A stretch of 9,144 nucleotides of DNA from positions 1-9,144 of the forward strand of contig JAGQQP010000129.1 of NCBI GenBank assembly GCA_020426085.1, read 5' to 3'. Position numbers and translations under genes: made by a program. A model generated the notes under the pieces. The model made no database searches. It worked only from the letters and a program-made list of their open reading frames with translations, and was not told the origin of the DNA. The DNA is from Planctomycetaceae bacterium (lineage in GTDB: Bacteria > Planctomycetota > Planctomycetia > Planctomycetales > Planctomycetaceae). Shown in pieces: positions 1 to 7,043 of this stretch. The stretch's first letter is position 1. The number at the start of each line of letters is the position of its first letter.

Positions 1-527
1 AAGCCACACGCGACCGTTATGGCAGAACTCCTTTCGGACAGAACATCCTGCTCGCCCGCCGACTGGTCGAACACGGCGTGACCGTCGCCTCGGTCCGGGT
101 GACCGGCCCCAGCTGGGACGATCACCGCGATCTGGTCAAACGGATGCGTGAAAAAGGGGTGCCTTATGACCGTGCGTTTGCAGCGCTCGTCGAAGACCTG
201 CATCAACGCGGGCTCGACAAAAAAGTGATGGTGGTCGCGATGGGCGAATTCGGGCGGACTCCCAAATTCAACAAGACAGCCGGCCGTGATCACTGGGGAC
301 GCGTGATGAGCGTCGCTCTGGCAGGGGGCGGCATCAAAACCGGCCAGGTAATTGGTTCATCCGATGACCAGGGGGGCGCACCGGTCGATGCGCCGTATCG
401 TCCCGAAAATGTGCTGGCGATGCTCTACCGCCATCTGGGCATCGATCCGTCAACCACATTTCTGGATCACAGCGGCCGCCCTCGATACATTCTGGAACGC
501 CGCGAACTGATCAGCGAATTGATCTGA
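1..527 (+). CDS. DUF1501 family protein, C-terminal part (5' end outside window)
   Basis: This is the last 174 residues of a protein whose reading frame is already open at base 3, so the true start lies left of the window. The GTG codon at 78 is internal and encodes valine. The segment has the usual DUF1501 C-terminal signature: a WDDH motif, then GEFGRTP (visible residues 81-87), then GRDHW (94-98), and a conserved tail around FLDHSGRPR. DUF1501 proteins belong to the alkaline phosphatase/sulfatase-like superfamily. In planctomycetes they usually carry a Tat signal at the N-terminus and sit beside DUF1549/DUF1553 cytochrome genes. Neither the signal nor that partner can be seen here. Full-length members are typically about 430-480 residues, so more than half is missing. 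Their substrate is not firmly established. The family assignment is secure; the function is not. Confidence 0.93.
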   Translation, partial: ATRDRYGRTPFGQNILLARRLVEHGVTVASVRVTGPSWDDHRDLVKRMREKGVPYDRAFAALVEDLHQRGLDKKVMVVAMGEFGRTPKFNKTAGRDHWGRVMSVALAGGGIKTGQVIGSSDDQGGAPVDAPYRPENVLAMLYRHLGIDPSTTFLDHSGRPRYILERRELISELI

Positions 528-601
528 GTTGACCACAAGATTCTTTTCAGCAATTTTCCAGATACTTTGATCCCGTCGCGGATGACTTCGTTTTCAAAGT
601 T

Positions 602-1702
602 ATGACTTTGAAATGCGAGAAATGCGGGCAGAATCGCAGGGTCATTCTGCGCATTATCCAGTCCGACGTCTGCGAGGCGTGCGGCCATATCCCGCTGTCA
701 GGTCGCCTGATGCGAGTCTTCCTGCAAGTGGTTGCCGTATTGATGTTTGCAGGAGGAGTACTGGGCTTCAATTCGTCTCCGGTAGCGGGAACAGTGATTT
801 GCCTGATGGCGATCGCCCTGTTAACCGTGACGCTGCGGCATTCCCGTAGTGGAATACGCAAACTGCTGGAAGTGACGCGAAAGGCAACTGCCAGAACATC
901 AAACTGGGCACTCTGTTATCTTTTTCTGGTCCTGCTCGCTGTCCCTGCATGGATCTGGTGTGATGCCAGTTTTCAATCGGCTTACACCTGGGCACGAGTT
1001 GATCTGGGAATTCCCGATGAAACCGGTCGGGATTTCCTTTTTCTAAACTTACTGGGCGCGAGTTATTTAGAAGATGCCGGGAAACCCACTCTATATTGGG
1101 AAATGCATTCGCTCTCAGTACTGGGACCCCGCATTGGCGTGATGCTGCTGGTACTCTGTGGAAGCGCGATTTGTATTCTGCTGGCGGTAATTCACATTTT
1201 GCTGAATCGTGCGAGTAAAAAATATCTTGTCCTGTTCACACTCTGCGTAAGTGGCATTGGGACTCTGGTGTATCAACAGGATAACCTGCTCTGGTATGCA
1301 GTCCGCTATCGAGTCTCAAAGGACCTTCACCTGTTTGAAAGCGCCCTGAAACCGCTACTGCAGAAATGGCCCACGAAGTCAGGAACTCTGCCTGAAATCG
1401 GAAAGTTCTTTGCAAATGAAGGACTACCGGGGCAAGTTTTTTTGCACGATACGACCAGGTATGAGTCAGAAGAAACGATGGGATCTTTCATATCGAAACT
1501 TCCAGATGGGGGTATCAGTTTCTCGCTGGAGCCACACTACCTGTTTCGGCTGGAATACCATCGTCCCGAGAGTGGTCCGTTGAAGAAAGTTCGGGGCAGA
1601 TTCTGGACGGAACACCTCACCCGGTCTGATCGGATCGCGGAGGGCTGGTATCTGACTCAGTACTCGGCTACTAGAAATGAAAAGGAAGATCAGAAAGATT
1701 GA
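602..1702 (+). CDS. Hypothetical membrane protein with N-terminal zinc-ribbon-like motif
   Basis: I do not recognise this 366-residue protein. It opens with two CxxC pairs (C5/C8 and C24/C27), the arrangement of a small zinc ribbon. Hydrophobic segments follow at about 38-77 (probably two helices), 101-120, 174-201 and 207-224, giving four or five membrane helices. The last 140 or so residues are soluble, with charged and aromatic residues and no motif I can name. The ATG at 602 is the only reasonable start: the frame is closed by a TGA at 530, there is no ATG or GTG between them, and the zinc motif begins at residue 5. No clear Shine-Dalgarno sequence precedes it, which is common in planctomycetes. 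It starts 74 bases after the DUF1501 gene on the same strand, so co-transcription is possible but unproven. The coding call is supported by its length, its organised domains and the absence of a better frame. Confidence 0.8.
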   Translation: MTLKCEKCGQNRRVILRIIQSDVCEACGHIPLSGRLMRVFLQVVAVLMFAGGVLGFNSSPVAGTVICLMAIALLTVTLRHSRSGIRKLLEVTRKATARTSNWALCYLFLVLLAVPAWIWCDASFQSAYTWARVDLGIPDETGRDFLFLNLLGASYLEDAGKPTLYWEMHSLSVLGPRIGVMLLVLCGSAICILLAVIHILLNRASKKYLVLFTLCVSGIGTLVYQQDNLLWYAVRYRVSKDLHLFESALKPLLQKWPTKSGTLPEIGKFFANEGLPGQVFLHDTTRYESEETMGSFISKLPDGGISFSLEPHYLFRLEYHRPESGPLKKVRGRFWTEHLTRSDRIAEGWYLTQYSATRNEKEDQKD

Positions 1703-1912
1703 CCAGCTGACGCCCTTCTTAACCACCCCGTCATTTTGTCTGGAATCGCCAAGATGAGTGAATTGGGACTTTCTTTTGGATCGCTGGACTGGATAATGCG
1801 TTCCACACGATCAGAGGTTGACGCCGGATCTCAGATCGGACGACGATTGTCTGTTTCTGAAACCTGCCCGCGGGATCGGAAACGCAGGTGTTCATTCTGG
1901 ACCTGGTTCATT
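1703..1912 (+). other. Gap before the transglutaminase gene; frame open but probably untranslated
   Basis: These 210 bases separate the zinc-ribbon membrane protein from the transglutaminase-like gene. The downstream reading frame stays open back to a TTG at 1736, with in-frame ATGs at 1754 and 1796, so up to 59 extra residues could be added. The encoded stretch is rich in Arg, Ser and Asp, has no signal peptide or membrane helix, and none of its starts has a ribosome binding site. I therefore treat it as a 5' untranslated or promoter region. No convincing promoter or terminator was found. Confidence 0.4.
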
Positions 1913-2710
1913 ATGTGGCTGCATGCTTCCTGTTTACTCGAGTTCAATATTCCCGTGGATACCCCGTTTCTGCTGATGCTGCGCCCCCGCAGTGGGAGTC
2001 AGCAGTGGGTGGGTCGCGAACAGTATGTGCTGAACCCCAGTGTCTCGGCGGTCGAATTTACCGATCCATACGGTAATCTCTGTCAGCGTCTGGTCGCACC
2101 TGCCGGCCCGTTTTCGGTGCAGACTGCCTTTGACATTGAAGTGGCAGATGCCTCTGATGCCTGCCCCTGTGCGCCCTTCGTTCCCGTCGAACAACTGCCT
2201 GAAGAGACACTCCCCTTCCTGTTGCCCAGCCGCTACTGCGAATCGGACCGCTTCTCGCAGATGGCCTCTTCGCTCGTGGAAGGAGTCGACCCAGGTTATA
2301 ACCAGTGCGACAAAATTGTCGACTATATCCGCTCAAACATTCGCTACGCGCCCGGTGAAGGACAGGAAATCATCAGTGCCTGCGAAGTCAATCAGAAGAC
2401 GCAAGCGGTCTGCCGCGATATGGCGCATCTGGGAATCGCCTGTTGTCGTGCACTCTCCATTCCGGCGCGGCTGGTGGTCGGTTACCTGGAAACGCTGCAG
2501 CCGATGGACCTGCATGCCTGGTTTGAAGCCTATGTCGGCGGACGCTGGTATACGTTCGACCCGACGCAGAACAATCTGGATGGCGGACGGGTGGCGATTG
2601 CCTATGGTCGCGATGCCGCAGATGTCGCCGTCTACACCCAGTTTGGCGATCCAGTCGAACTGCTGAATATGCACGTCAGCGTCGAGCAGATTTCCCCGCC
2701 CGAGTATTGA
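1913..2710 (+). CDS. Transglutaminase-like cysteine protease family protein
   Basis: This 265-residue protein joins an N-terminal beta-rich bacterial transglutaminase-like domain (about residues 1-90) to a transglutaminase/protease core (about 125-225). The catalytic triad is visible: Cys167 in [10 protein letters not shown], His201 in DLHAWFEAY and Asp216 in TFDPTQ. The stretch with LMLRPRSG near the N-terminus and the [12 protein letters not shown] segment are also typical of this subfamily. Proteins of this type are papain-fold hydrolases or transamidases; their substrates are mostly unknown. No signal peptide is seen, so it is probably cytoplasmic. I chose ATG 1913 because homologues as I recall them begin with MWLHxSC and run straight into the conserved LEF/IP segment; an upstream TTG at 1736 would add a non-conserved tail. 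No strong Shine-Dalgarno sequence supports either choice. The fold and active site are clear; the biological role is not. Confidence 0.92.
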   Translation: MWLHASCLLEFNIPVDTPFLLMLRPRSGSQQWVGREQYVLNPSVSAVEFTDPYGNLCQRLVAPAGPFSVQTAFDIEVADASDACPCAPFVPVEQLPEETLPFLLPSRYCESDRFSQMASSLVEGVDPGYNQCDKIVDYIRSNIRYAPGEGQEIISACEVNQKTQAVCRDMAHLGIACCRALSIPARLVVGYLETLQPMDLHAWFEAYVGGRWYTFDPTQNNLDGGRVAIAYGRDAADVAVYTQFGDPVELLNMHVSVEQISPPEY

Positions 2711-3070
2711 AATTCATTCGCCCTGCCTGAGGCTCTCACTCTTTCTCACTAGTACCTCCTGAATACTGCCGGTAAGTCCCTCCTGCCGACCAGAAGGTTG
2801 AGTTATTTCCCTTCACGCAACGTGACAACATCTGATCCATCTGCTCACGCATTGTTCTCAAAATGAAAGTAAATCCCTCCTTATTTCAGACGTTTTTTGC
2901 GGGTTATGAAGACTTGTTATCCATCGTCTCTTAATTCGGACAACGGGATCAGCTAATAGTTTGAAAATTCCGTCATTCTGAGAATAGCAAAATATGATTA
3001 TGTGTCTGTCACATTCATTTGCACTCAAGCAGAGATCTGACCGGCTTCGACACTTTTTTGAGTAGGGACT
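2711..3070. other. 360-base non-coding gap upstream of the thioredoxin-fold/kinase pair
   Basis: No credible gene was found on either strand. The right half is clearly more AT-rich than the flanking genes and probably holds the promoter for the pair starting at 3071. The best -10-like hexamer is TATGAT at 2993-2998. The only good -35-like hexamer (TTGAAA, 2961-2966) lies 26 bases before it, too far for a standard housekeeping promoter, so no promoter is called. The left half holds a 13-base direct repeat and three CCTCCT elements. No convincing terminator follows the transglutaminase gene. Confidence 0.5.
2772..2881 (+). repeat. Pair of 13-base near-identical direct repeats
   Basis: GTAAGTCCCTCCT at 2772-2784 recurs as GTAAATCCCTCCT at 2869-2881, with one mismatch and a 97-base offset. 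A shorter related element, CCTCCT preceded by GTA, lies at 2752-2760. The copies sit in the non-coding gap and could be protein-binding sites, but two copies of a low-complexity C/T-rich motif may also be chance. Confidence 0.3.
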
Positions 3071-3757
3071 ATGAACGTCAGCTCCTTTAACATGTCACCC
3101 CCCCATCACACAGCAGGGGAACCAGATACAAAGCCGAAGCACCAGGCTGCATGGTCACTGTGTATTTCCGCATTGACAATGCTCTGGTTCGGCGCTGTGG
3201 TGTATGGGATGTTTGTGCTCTGGCAATACCAGTCGACACCGGGTGCAGAATCGCTGACGGACGCCGACTGGCCTCATGAGAGCCACATGACCTGCAATGC
3301 GATGCGACCGACGTTGCTAATGTTTGCGCATCCTCGCTGTCCCTGTACGGCTGCCAGTCTGAGTGAACTGGCCAGGATCATGGCACTCGGTCCGGAACGG
3401 GTGGATGCTCGGATTGTATTTTTCAAATCCTCCGCATTTCAGGATGGCTGGGAAAAAACGGATCTCTGGAAAACCGCATCAGCGATTCCAGGCGTTACAG
3501 TTCTCAGTGACCTGGATGGCACGACCGCCAGGTTGTTTAAAGCGACGACCTCCGGATACACGCTTCTCTATAACACACAAGGAAATCTGCTGTTTCACGG
3601 CGGTATCACCGGTTCAAGGGGACATGCCGGTGATAACGCCGGGAGATCTGCTATTGAATCAATCCTGCTGCAGGGAACAGCAGAGCAAGACGAAACATTC
3701 ACCTTTGGGTGTCCCTTGCTGGGAGAGCAAATCATTTCACGTCAGGAGGGACTGTAA
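3071..3757 (+). CDS. Membrane-anchored thioredoxin-fold protein with CPC motif (RedB-like)
   Basis: This 228-residue protein has a short cytoplasmic tail, one membrane helix at about 31-51, and an extracytoplasmic domain. That domain looks thioredoxin-like: a strand [11 protein letters not shown] places Cys90 and Cys92 where the CxxC active site normally sits, and the C-terminal part has [11 protein letters not shown] followed by GDNAG. A third cysteine, Cys214, lies in a conserved-looking FGCPL tail and could be a partner thiol or metal ligand. From memory, related planctomycete proteins are labelled RedB; I have no experimental role to attach. The start at ATG 3071 is bounded by an in-frame TGA at 3059 and preceded by AGGG at 3064-3067. 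The stop overlaps the start of the downstream kinase gene, so the two are almost certainly co-expressed. A role in thiol redox chemistry or metal handling linked to the kinase is inferred. The CPC spacing, one residue shorter than CxxC, is atypical for an oxidoreductase. Confidence 0.85.
   Translation: MNVSSFNMSPPHHTAGEPDTKPKHQAAWSLCISALTMLWFGAVVYGMFVLWQYQSTPGAESLTDADWPHESHMTCNAMRPTLLMFAHPRCPCTAASLSELARIMALGPERVDARIVFFKSSAFQDGWEKTDLWKTASAIPGVTVLSDLDGTTARLFKATTSGYTLLYNTQGNLLFHGGITGSRGHAGDNAGRSAIESILLQGTAEQDETFTFGCPLLGEQIISRQEGL
3744..3750 (+). promoter_or_regulatory. Strong Shine-Dalgarno sequence for the hybrid kinase
   Basis: AGGAGGG lies six bases before ATG 3757, inside the end of the thioredoxin-fold gene, and the stop and start codons overlap as TAATG. 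It decides the kinase start in favour of 3757 over the in-frame GTG at 3709 and indicates translational coupling. Confidence 0.9.
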
Positions 3758-5781
3758 TGTCGCTATCCATACTGACAAAGCCGTGTCTACCCACAGTCTC
3801 TCAAAGAGCAAACCAACTGTTTCAGAGTAATCTGCACCAACTCTACCAGAGAACAGACCGGCTGTTTGCCTGTCTGATGGTTGTGCAGTGGCTGGCAGCA
3901 ATGGCCGCCGCCTTCTGGATTACGCCGCGTACCTGGATCGGCATTAATAGTCAAACACACCTGCATGTCTGGGCTGCCTGTCTGCTGGGGGGACTGATCA
4001 CGCTGTTTCCCGTCATGCTGACACTGTTCCGACCCGGTACAACATTAACCCGACACATGATCGCCATCAGTCAGATGCTGACCTCTTCCCTGCTCATCCA
4101 CCTGAGTGGAGGCCGGATTGAAACTCACTTTCACATTTTCGGATCGCTGGCATTTCTGGCATTTTATCGAGACTGGCGTGTATTGATCTCTGCCACTACG
4201 GTTGTTGTTGTTGACCATTCTGTTCTCGGTCTGTTTTTCCCACAGGCCATCTTTGGCGTACTCACAGCCAGTCCATGGCGGATTGTGGAACATGGTGCCT
4301 GGGTCGTTTTCGAAGACCTGTTCCTGATGATTGCCATTCAGCAGAATATCCGGGAAATGAAAACCATGGCACGGCAGCGGGCCGAACTCGAAGCGACAAA
4401 AGCGTTCGTTGAACTGGAAGTTCAAAACCGGACTCAGGAACTGAATACCGCAAACCGCCTGATCTCCGAAAAAAATCACGTACTCAAACAGCAGACAGAA
4501 GAGTTAAAACAACAGGCGCAGCAACTGCTGGCTGCCAAAGAAGCTGCCGAGGCAGCGAACCGGGCCAAGAGCGCCTTCCTGGCAAACATGAGCCACGAAA
4601 TCCGCACTCCGATGAACGCCATTCTGGGCTTCAATGACATTCTGCTGGATGGTGTCAGTCGGCCGGAAAATATTGAAGCCGCACGTACGATTAAAGAAAA
4701 TGGTCAGTACCTGATCCGTCTCATCAATGATATTCTGGACCTGTCAAAAATCGAAGCGGAAAAACTGGAGATAGAACACGTTCACTGTTCGCCGCATGCG
4801 TTGCTCAACAATATTTATTCATTGATGAATGTTCGCGCGATCGCAAAGGGATTGCCCCTCGATTTTCAGATCGACGGGCCCCTTCCAGAAACGATCAAGA
4901 CGGACCCGACCCGCTTGCGCCAGATTCTGATCAACACCATCGGCAATGCGATTAAGTTTACGGAAACCGGTTCGGTCAAAGTCGTCACTCGTCTGCTTGA
5001 TCTACCGGACCAGCCAACCCGCCTGCAGTTTGATGTTATTGATACAGGTATTGGAATCAATACAGCAAATATTGACTGCCTGTTTGAACCCTTCACCCAG
5101 GCCGACGGTTCGATGACCCGGAAGTTTGGTGGCACCGGTCTGGGCCTGACGATCAGCAGGCGTTTAACCGAACTGCTGGGTGGTGAAATCAGAGTTTCCA
5201 GCGAAACTGGAAAAGGGAGTATTTTTTCAATCACCATCGAAACCGGTTCACTGGAAAATGTCTCCCTGATTCAATCCAGTTGCATCGTGAGAACACCAGA
5301 ACCCGGAGTTCAGCAGCCGGAACTGTTCGAGACACTCCCACTGGAAAACTGCCGTATCCTCCTGACCGAAGATGGCCCCGATAATCAGAAGCTGATCAGT
5401 TTCATCCTGTATAAAGCAGGCGCTGAAACCGTGATTGCGGAGAACGGAAAAATCTCTTATGAACTGGCAATGGCAGCCGTGCATGCGGGACAGCCTTTCG
5501 ACGCCATCGTCATGGATATGCAGATGCCTGTCCTGGACGGCTATCAGGCCACACAAAAACTGAGAGCAGCCAGCTATCAGGGCCCGATCATCGCATTAAC
5601 CGCGCATGCCATGAGCGGCGATCGACAGAAATGTCTGGACGCCGGCTGTGATGAATACCTCACCAAACCCATCGACCGCAGAAAGCTGGTCGATGTCCTC
5701 GCCAGTTTTATTCGTCAGACAAAAGTCAATTCCACACGGATACTCTCTGAGAAAAAGGGCGTCGAGATACTGACATCCTGA
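3757..5781 (+). CDS. Hybrid sensor histidine kinase with His-bearing multi-pass membrane sensor and receiver domain
   Basis: This 674-residue protein has, in order: a membrane sensor of about six helices (residues 36-194); a long coiled coil (206-270); a HisKA domain with the phospho-accepting His280 in [11 protein letters not shown]; a HATPase_c domain with the N box (Asn393/Asn397), the G1 box DTGIGI (429-434) and the G2 box GGTGLGL (458-464); and a C-terminal receiver domain. The receiver has acidic residues in LLTED, phospho-acceptor Asp587 in [11 protein letters not shown], Thr615 and Lys637. All kinase and receiver residues look intact. The sensor holds several histidines in or near helices: His68, His70, His115, His124 and His126 in ETHFHIFG, His154 and His179. 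I recall the same ETHFH-containing domain on other bacterial kinases and on chemoreceptors, but I know of no defined ligand. Phosphate probably passes from His280 to Asp587 and then to an Hpt or regulator encoded elsewhere. The start is fixed by the strong ribosome binding site. Confidence 0.95.
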   Translation: MSLSILTKPCLPTVSQRANQLFQSNLHQLYQRTDRLFACLMVVQWLAAMAAAFWITPRTWIGINSQTHLHVWAACLLGGLITLFPVMLTLFRPGTTLTRHMIAISQMLTSSLLIHLSGGRIETHFHIFGSLAFLAFYRDWRVLISATTVVVVDHSVLGLFFPQAIFGVLTASPWRIVEHGAWVVFEDLFLMIAIQQNIREMKTMARQRAELEATKAFVELEVQNRTQELNTANRLISEKNHVLKQQTEELKQQAQQLLAAKEAAEAANRAKSAFLANMSHEIRTPMNAILGFNDILLDGVSRPENIEAARTIKENGQYLIRLINDILDLSKIEAEKLEIEHVHCSPHALLNNIYSLMNVRAIAKGLPLDFQIDGPLPETIKTDPTRLRQILINTIGNAIKFTETGSVKVVTRLLDLPDQPTRLQFDVIDTGIGINTANIDCLFEPFTQADGSMTRKFGGTGLGLTISRRLTELLGGEIRVSSETGKGSIFSITIETGSLENVSLIQSSCIVRTPEPGVQQPELFETLPLENCRILLTEDGPDNQKLISFILYKAGAETVIAENGKISYELAMAAVHAGQPFDAIVMDMQMPVLDGYQATQKLRAASYQGPIIALTAHAMSGDRQKCLDAGCDEYLTKPIDRRKLVDVLASFIRQTKVNSTRILSEKKGVEILTS

Positions 5782-5829
5782 GCGTCAACTCTTGAAATTC
5801 GTTAACTGCCTGATCGACGTTGACTGGTT

Positions 5830-5855
5830 TTTGAACGCATCGACCGATGCTCAAA
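5830..5855. terminator. Weak hairpin between convergent genes, possible two-way terminator
   Basis: TTTGA (5830-5834) and GCATC (5837-5841) pair with GATGC (5846-5850) and TCAAA (5851-5855), with loop GACC and a two-base AC bulge. It lies 48 bases after the kinase stop, in the 142-base gap between convergent genes, where a terminator is expected. There is no proper T tract after it in either direction (TATTA on the + strand), so termination is uncertain. Confidence 0.35.
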
Positions 5856-5923
5856 TATTATGACGCGACAGCTAAATCTGCAGATCAGAATTCGGATGAA
5901 GGAGAAACTAATTCGAATCATTT

Positions 5924-6979
5924 TCAAAGCTGGTACAACTCATAACCAGAACTGCAGGGAGTGCCCCGCGAAACCTGCATCCGCTGTTGTTCCGGTTCGA
6001 TGATCACGGAAAACACAGTCTGCCAGTAACCGGTGTCCGCGTCATCATTCACATGCCGACACAACGACCGCGGATATCCTTCATGATCGGTGAGCGCCGC
6101 CTTGATGTCGTCCACGCTGATCTCATCACCGCACGCCTGCAGCAGAGAATCGATGCGGGCCTTCCGCGGATGTGAACCGATCAGCTCGGGAAACTGTTCG
6201 TTATACTCACACAATTCCGGATGCAGACAATGATTGGTATGCGTGATCCAGCTCGTTTCCATTGGTCTCAAAACCTGCACGGTTTCCAGAGTCACTTCCA
6301 GATCCGCAGGCCCTTCCGGGGTCATCAGCATGATATTCGCAGGGATCGCCCGCTCGGCCCGACGAATGGCCTGAACTGCTCCCTCCAGACTGGTTGTCTC
6401 GTACAATTCGCGCAACGTGAAGTAGTGGGGCACTCCCGTCGAACGACTGGGAGCCGGCAGACTGTTCAGGCAGGCCCCGATGCCCGCATCGTTGAAACCG
6501 ACATAGGAAATCAGCCCGGCCTGTGTCACCGTCATCAGTGCCGGCTTTCCCACTGGTCGGCGGGTGAGGACGATCGTAAACGGATCAAGGGCCGGATCGT
6601 TGTCCCAGTTCTGCGCGACAATCGGCCCCCGCGTGGAAGTGGCCGGCAGACTGAGTGACGTACAACCCGCGTCCGCATCGGGGGTAAACTGATTGCGAAT
6701 CTGCAGCAGCATGATTTTCCAGAAAGGAAGGTCCGTCGCTTCCGCGATGCCCTGCAGTTCTGCAACCGAATCGGCACTGTACTGTTCCGCATAAGGCAGA
6801 CAGTGCTCTGCATGCGCCCGCGCCTGCTGGCTGCTGACATCCAGCATCTCCCGTAGCCGATCCAGTGCCAGTTCACAAAAACCGGCAATCTCCTCCCGCG
6901 CCGCTTCGCCGGTCTGCCGCCCCATTTCCAGCGGCGTACCGGTCACTTCGATCTCACGATAACGGCTTGAGTCAGACAT
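5924..6979 (-). CDS. C45-family Ntn hydrolase (acyl-CoA:6-aminopenicillanate acyltransferase-like)
   Basis: This 351-residue protein matches the C45 peptidase / acyl-CoA:6-APA acyltransferase family. These enzymes are made as precursors that cut themselves before a cysteine, which becomes the N-terminal nucleophile. The candidate is Cys106 in ADAGCTSLSL, giving an alpha chain of about 105 residues and a beta chain of about 246. Supporting motifs are QNWDND (123-128), THTNH (246-250), LTDHEGYPRSLCRH (296-309) and the SRGTPC-containing tail. Family members hydrolyse or transfer amide-linked acyl groups, and bacterial substrates are mostly unknown; penicillin synthesis should not be assumed. No signal peptide is apparent. 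ATG 6979 is preferred over GTG 6985 because AGGG lies five bases before it. The gene begins 64 bases after the end of the HEAT/cytochrome gene on the same strand, so a shared transcript is possible. Confidence 0.9.
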   Translation of the reverse strand: MSDSSRYREIEVTGTPLEMGRQTGEAAREEIAGFCELALDRLREMLDVSSQQARAHAEHCLPYAEQYSADSVAELQGIAEATDLPFWKIMLLQIRNQFTPDADAGCTSLSLPATSTRGPIVAQNWDNDPALDPFTIVLTRRPVGKPALMTVTQAGLISYVGFNDAGIGACLNSLPAPSRSTGVPHYFTLRELYETTSLEGAVQAIRRAERAIPANIMLMTPEGPADLEVTLETVQVLRPMETSWITHTNHCLHPELCEYNEQFPELIGSHPRKARIDSLLQACGDEISVDDIKAALTDHEGYPRSLCRHVNDDADTGYWQTVFSVIIEPEQQRMQVSRGTPCSSGYELYQL

Positions 6980-6984
6980 AGTCA

Positions 6985-6988
6985 CCCT
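6985..6988 (-). promoter_or_regulatory. Ribosome binding site that decides the C45 gene start
   Basis: On the - strand AGGG is followed by TGACT and then ATG at 6979. It overlaps the alternative GTG at 6985, so that codon could not use it. Confidence 0.65.
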
Positions 6989-7014
6989 GCATATTTCGAT
7001 ACCACATTGAGACG

Positions 7015-7033
7015 AAAGAAGAGCGCCTTCTTT
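7015..7033. terminator. Seven-base-pair hairpin between the HEAT/cytochrome gene and the C45 gene
   Basis: AAAGAAG (7015-7021) and CTTCTTT (7027-7033) form a perfect inverted repeat with loop AGCGC. It begins ten bases after the stop codon of the HEAT/cytochrome gene. The stem is AT-rich, and on the transcribed (-) strand it is followed by CGTC rather than a T run, so it may be an inefficient terminator, an mRNA end stabiliser or chance. Confidence 0.35.
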
Positions 7034-7043
7034 TGACTCACAA

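Noticed and set aside
2040..2666. Second + strand open frame (208 codons) overlapping the transglutaminase gene
   Set aside because: It is an out-of-frame shadow rich in Arg, Ser and Trp; the catalytic triad lies in the other frame.
2714..2749. Eleven-codon - strand frame starting GTG 2749 with AGGAGG five bases upstream
   Set aside because: The ribosome-binding-like motif is striking, but the peptide is tiny, has no downstream gene on that strand to lead into, and the AGGAGG is part of a C/T-rich motif repeated nearby.
2961..2998. TTGAAA ... TATGAT as a promoter for the pair at 3071
   Set aside because: The spacer is 26 bases, far from the usual 16-18, and no better -35 hexamer fits the TATGAT.
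3709..3756. GTG 3709 as start of the hybrid kinase, adding 16 residues
   Set aside because: It lacks a ribosome binding site, whereas ATG 3757 has AGGAGGG six bases before it and forms the TAATG overlap.
6980..6985. GTG 6985 as start of the C45 gene
   Set aside because: The only ribosome-binding-like sequence overlaps that codon and is properly spaced for ATG 6979.
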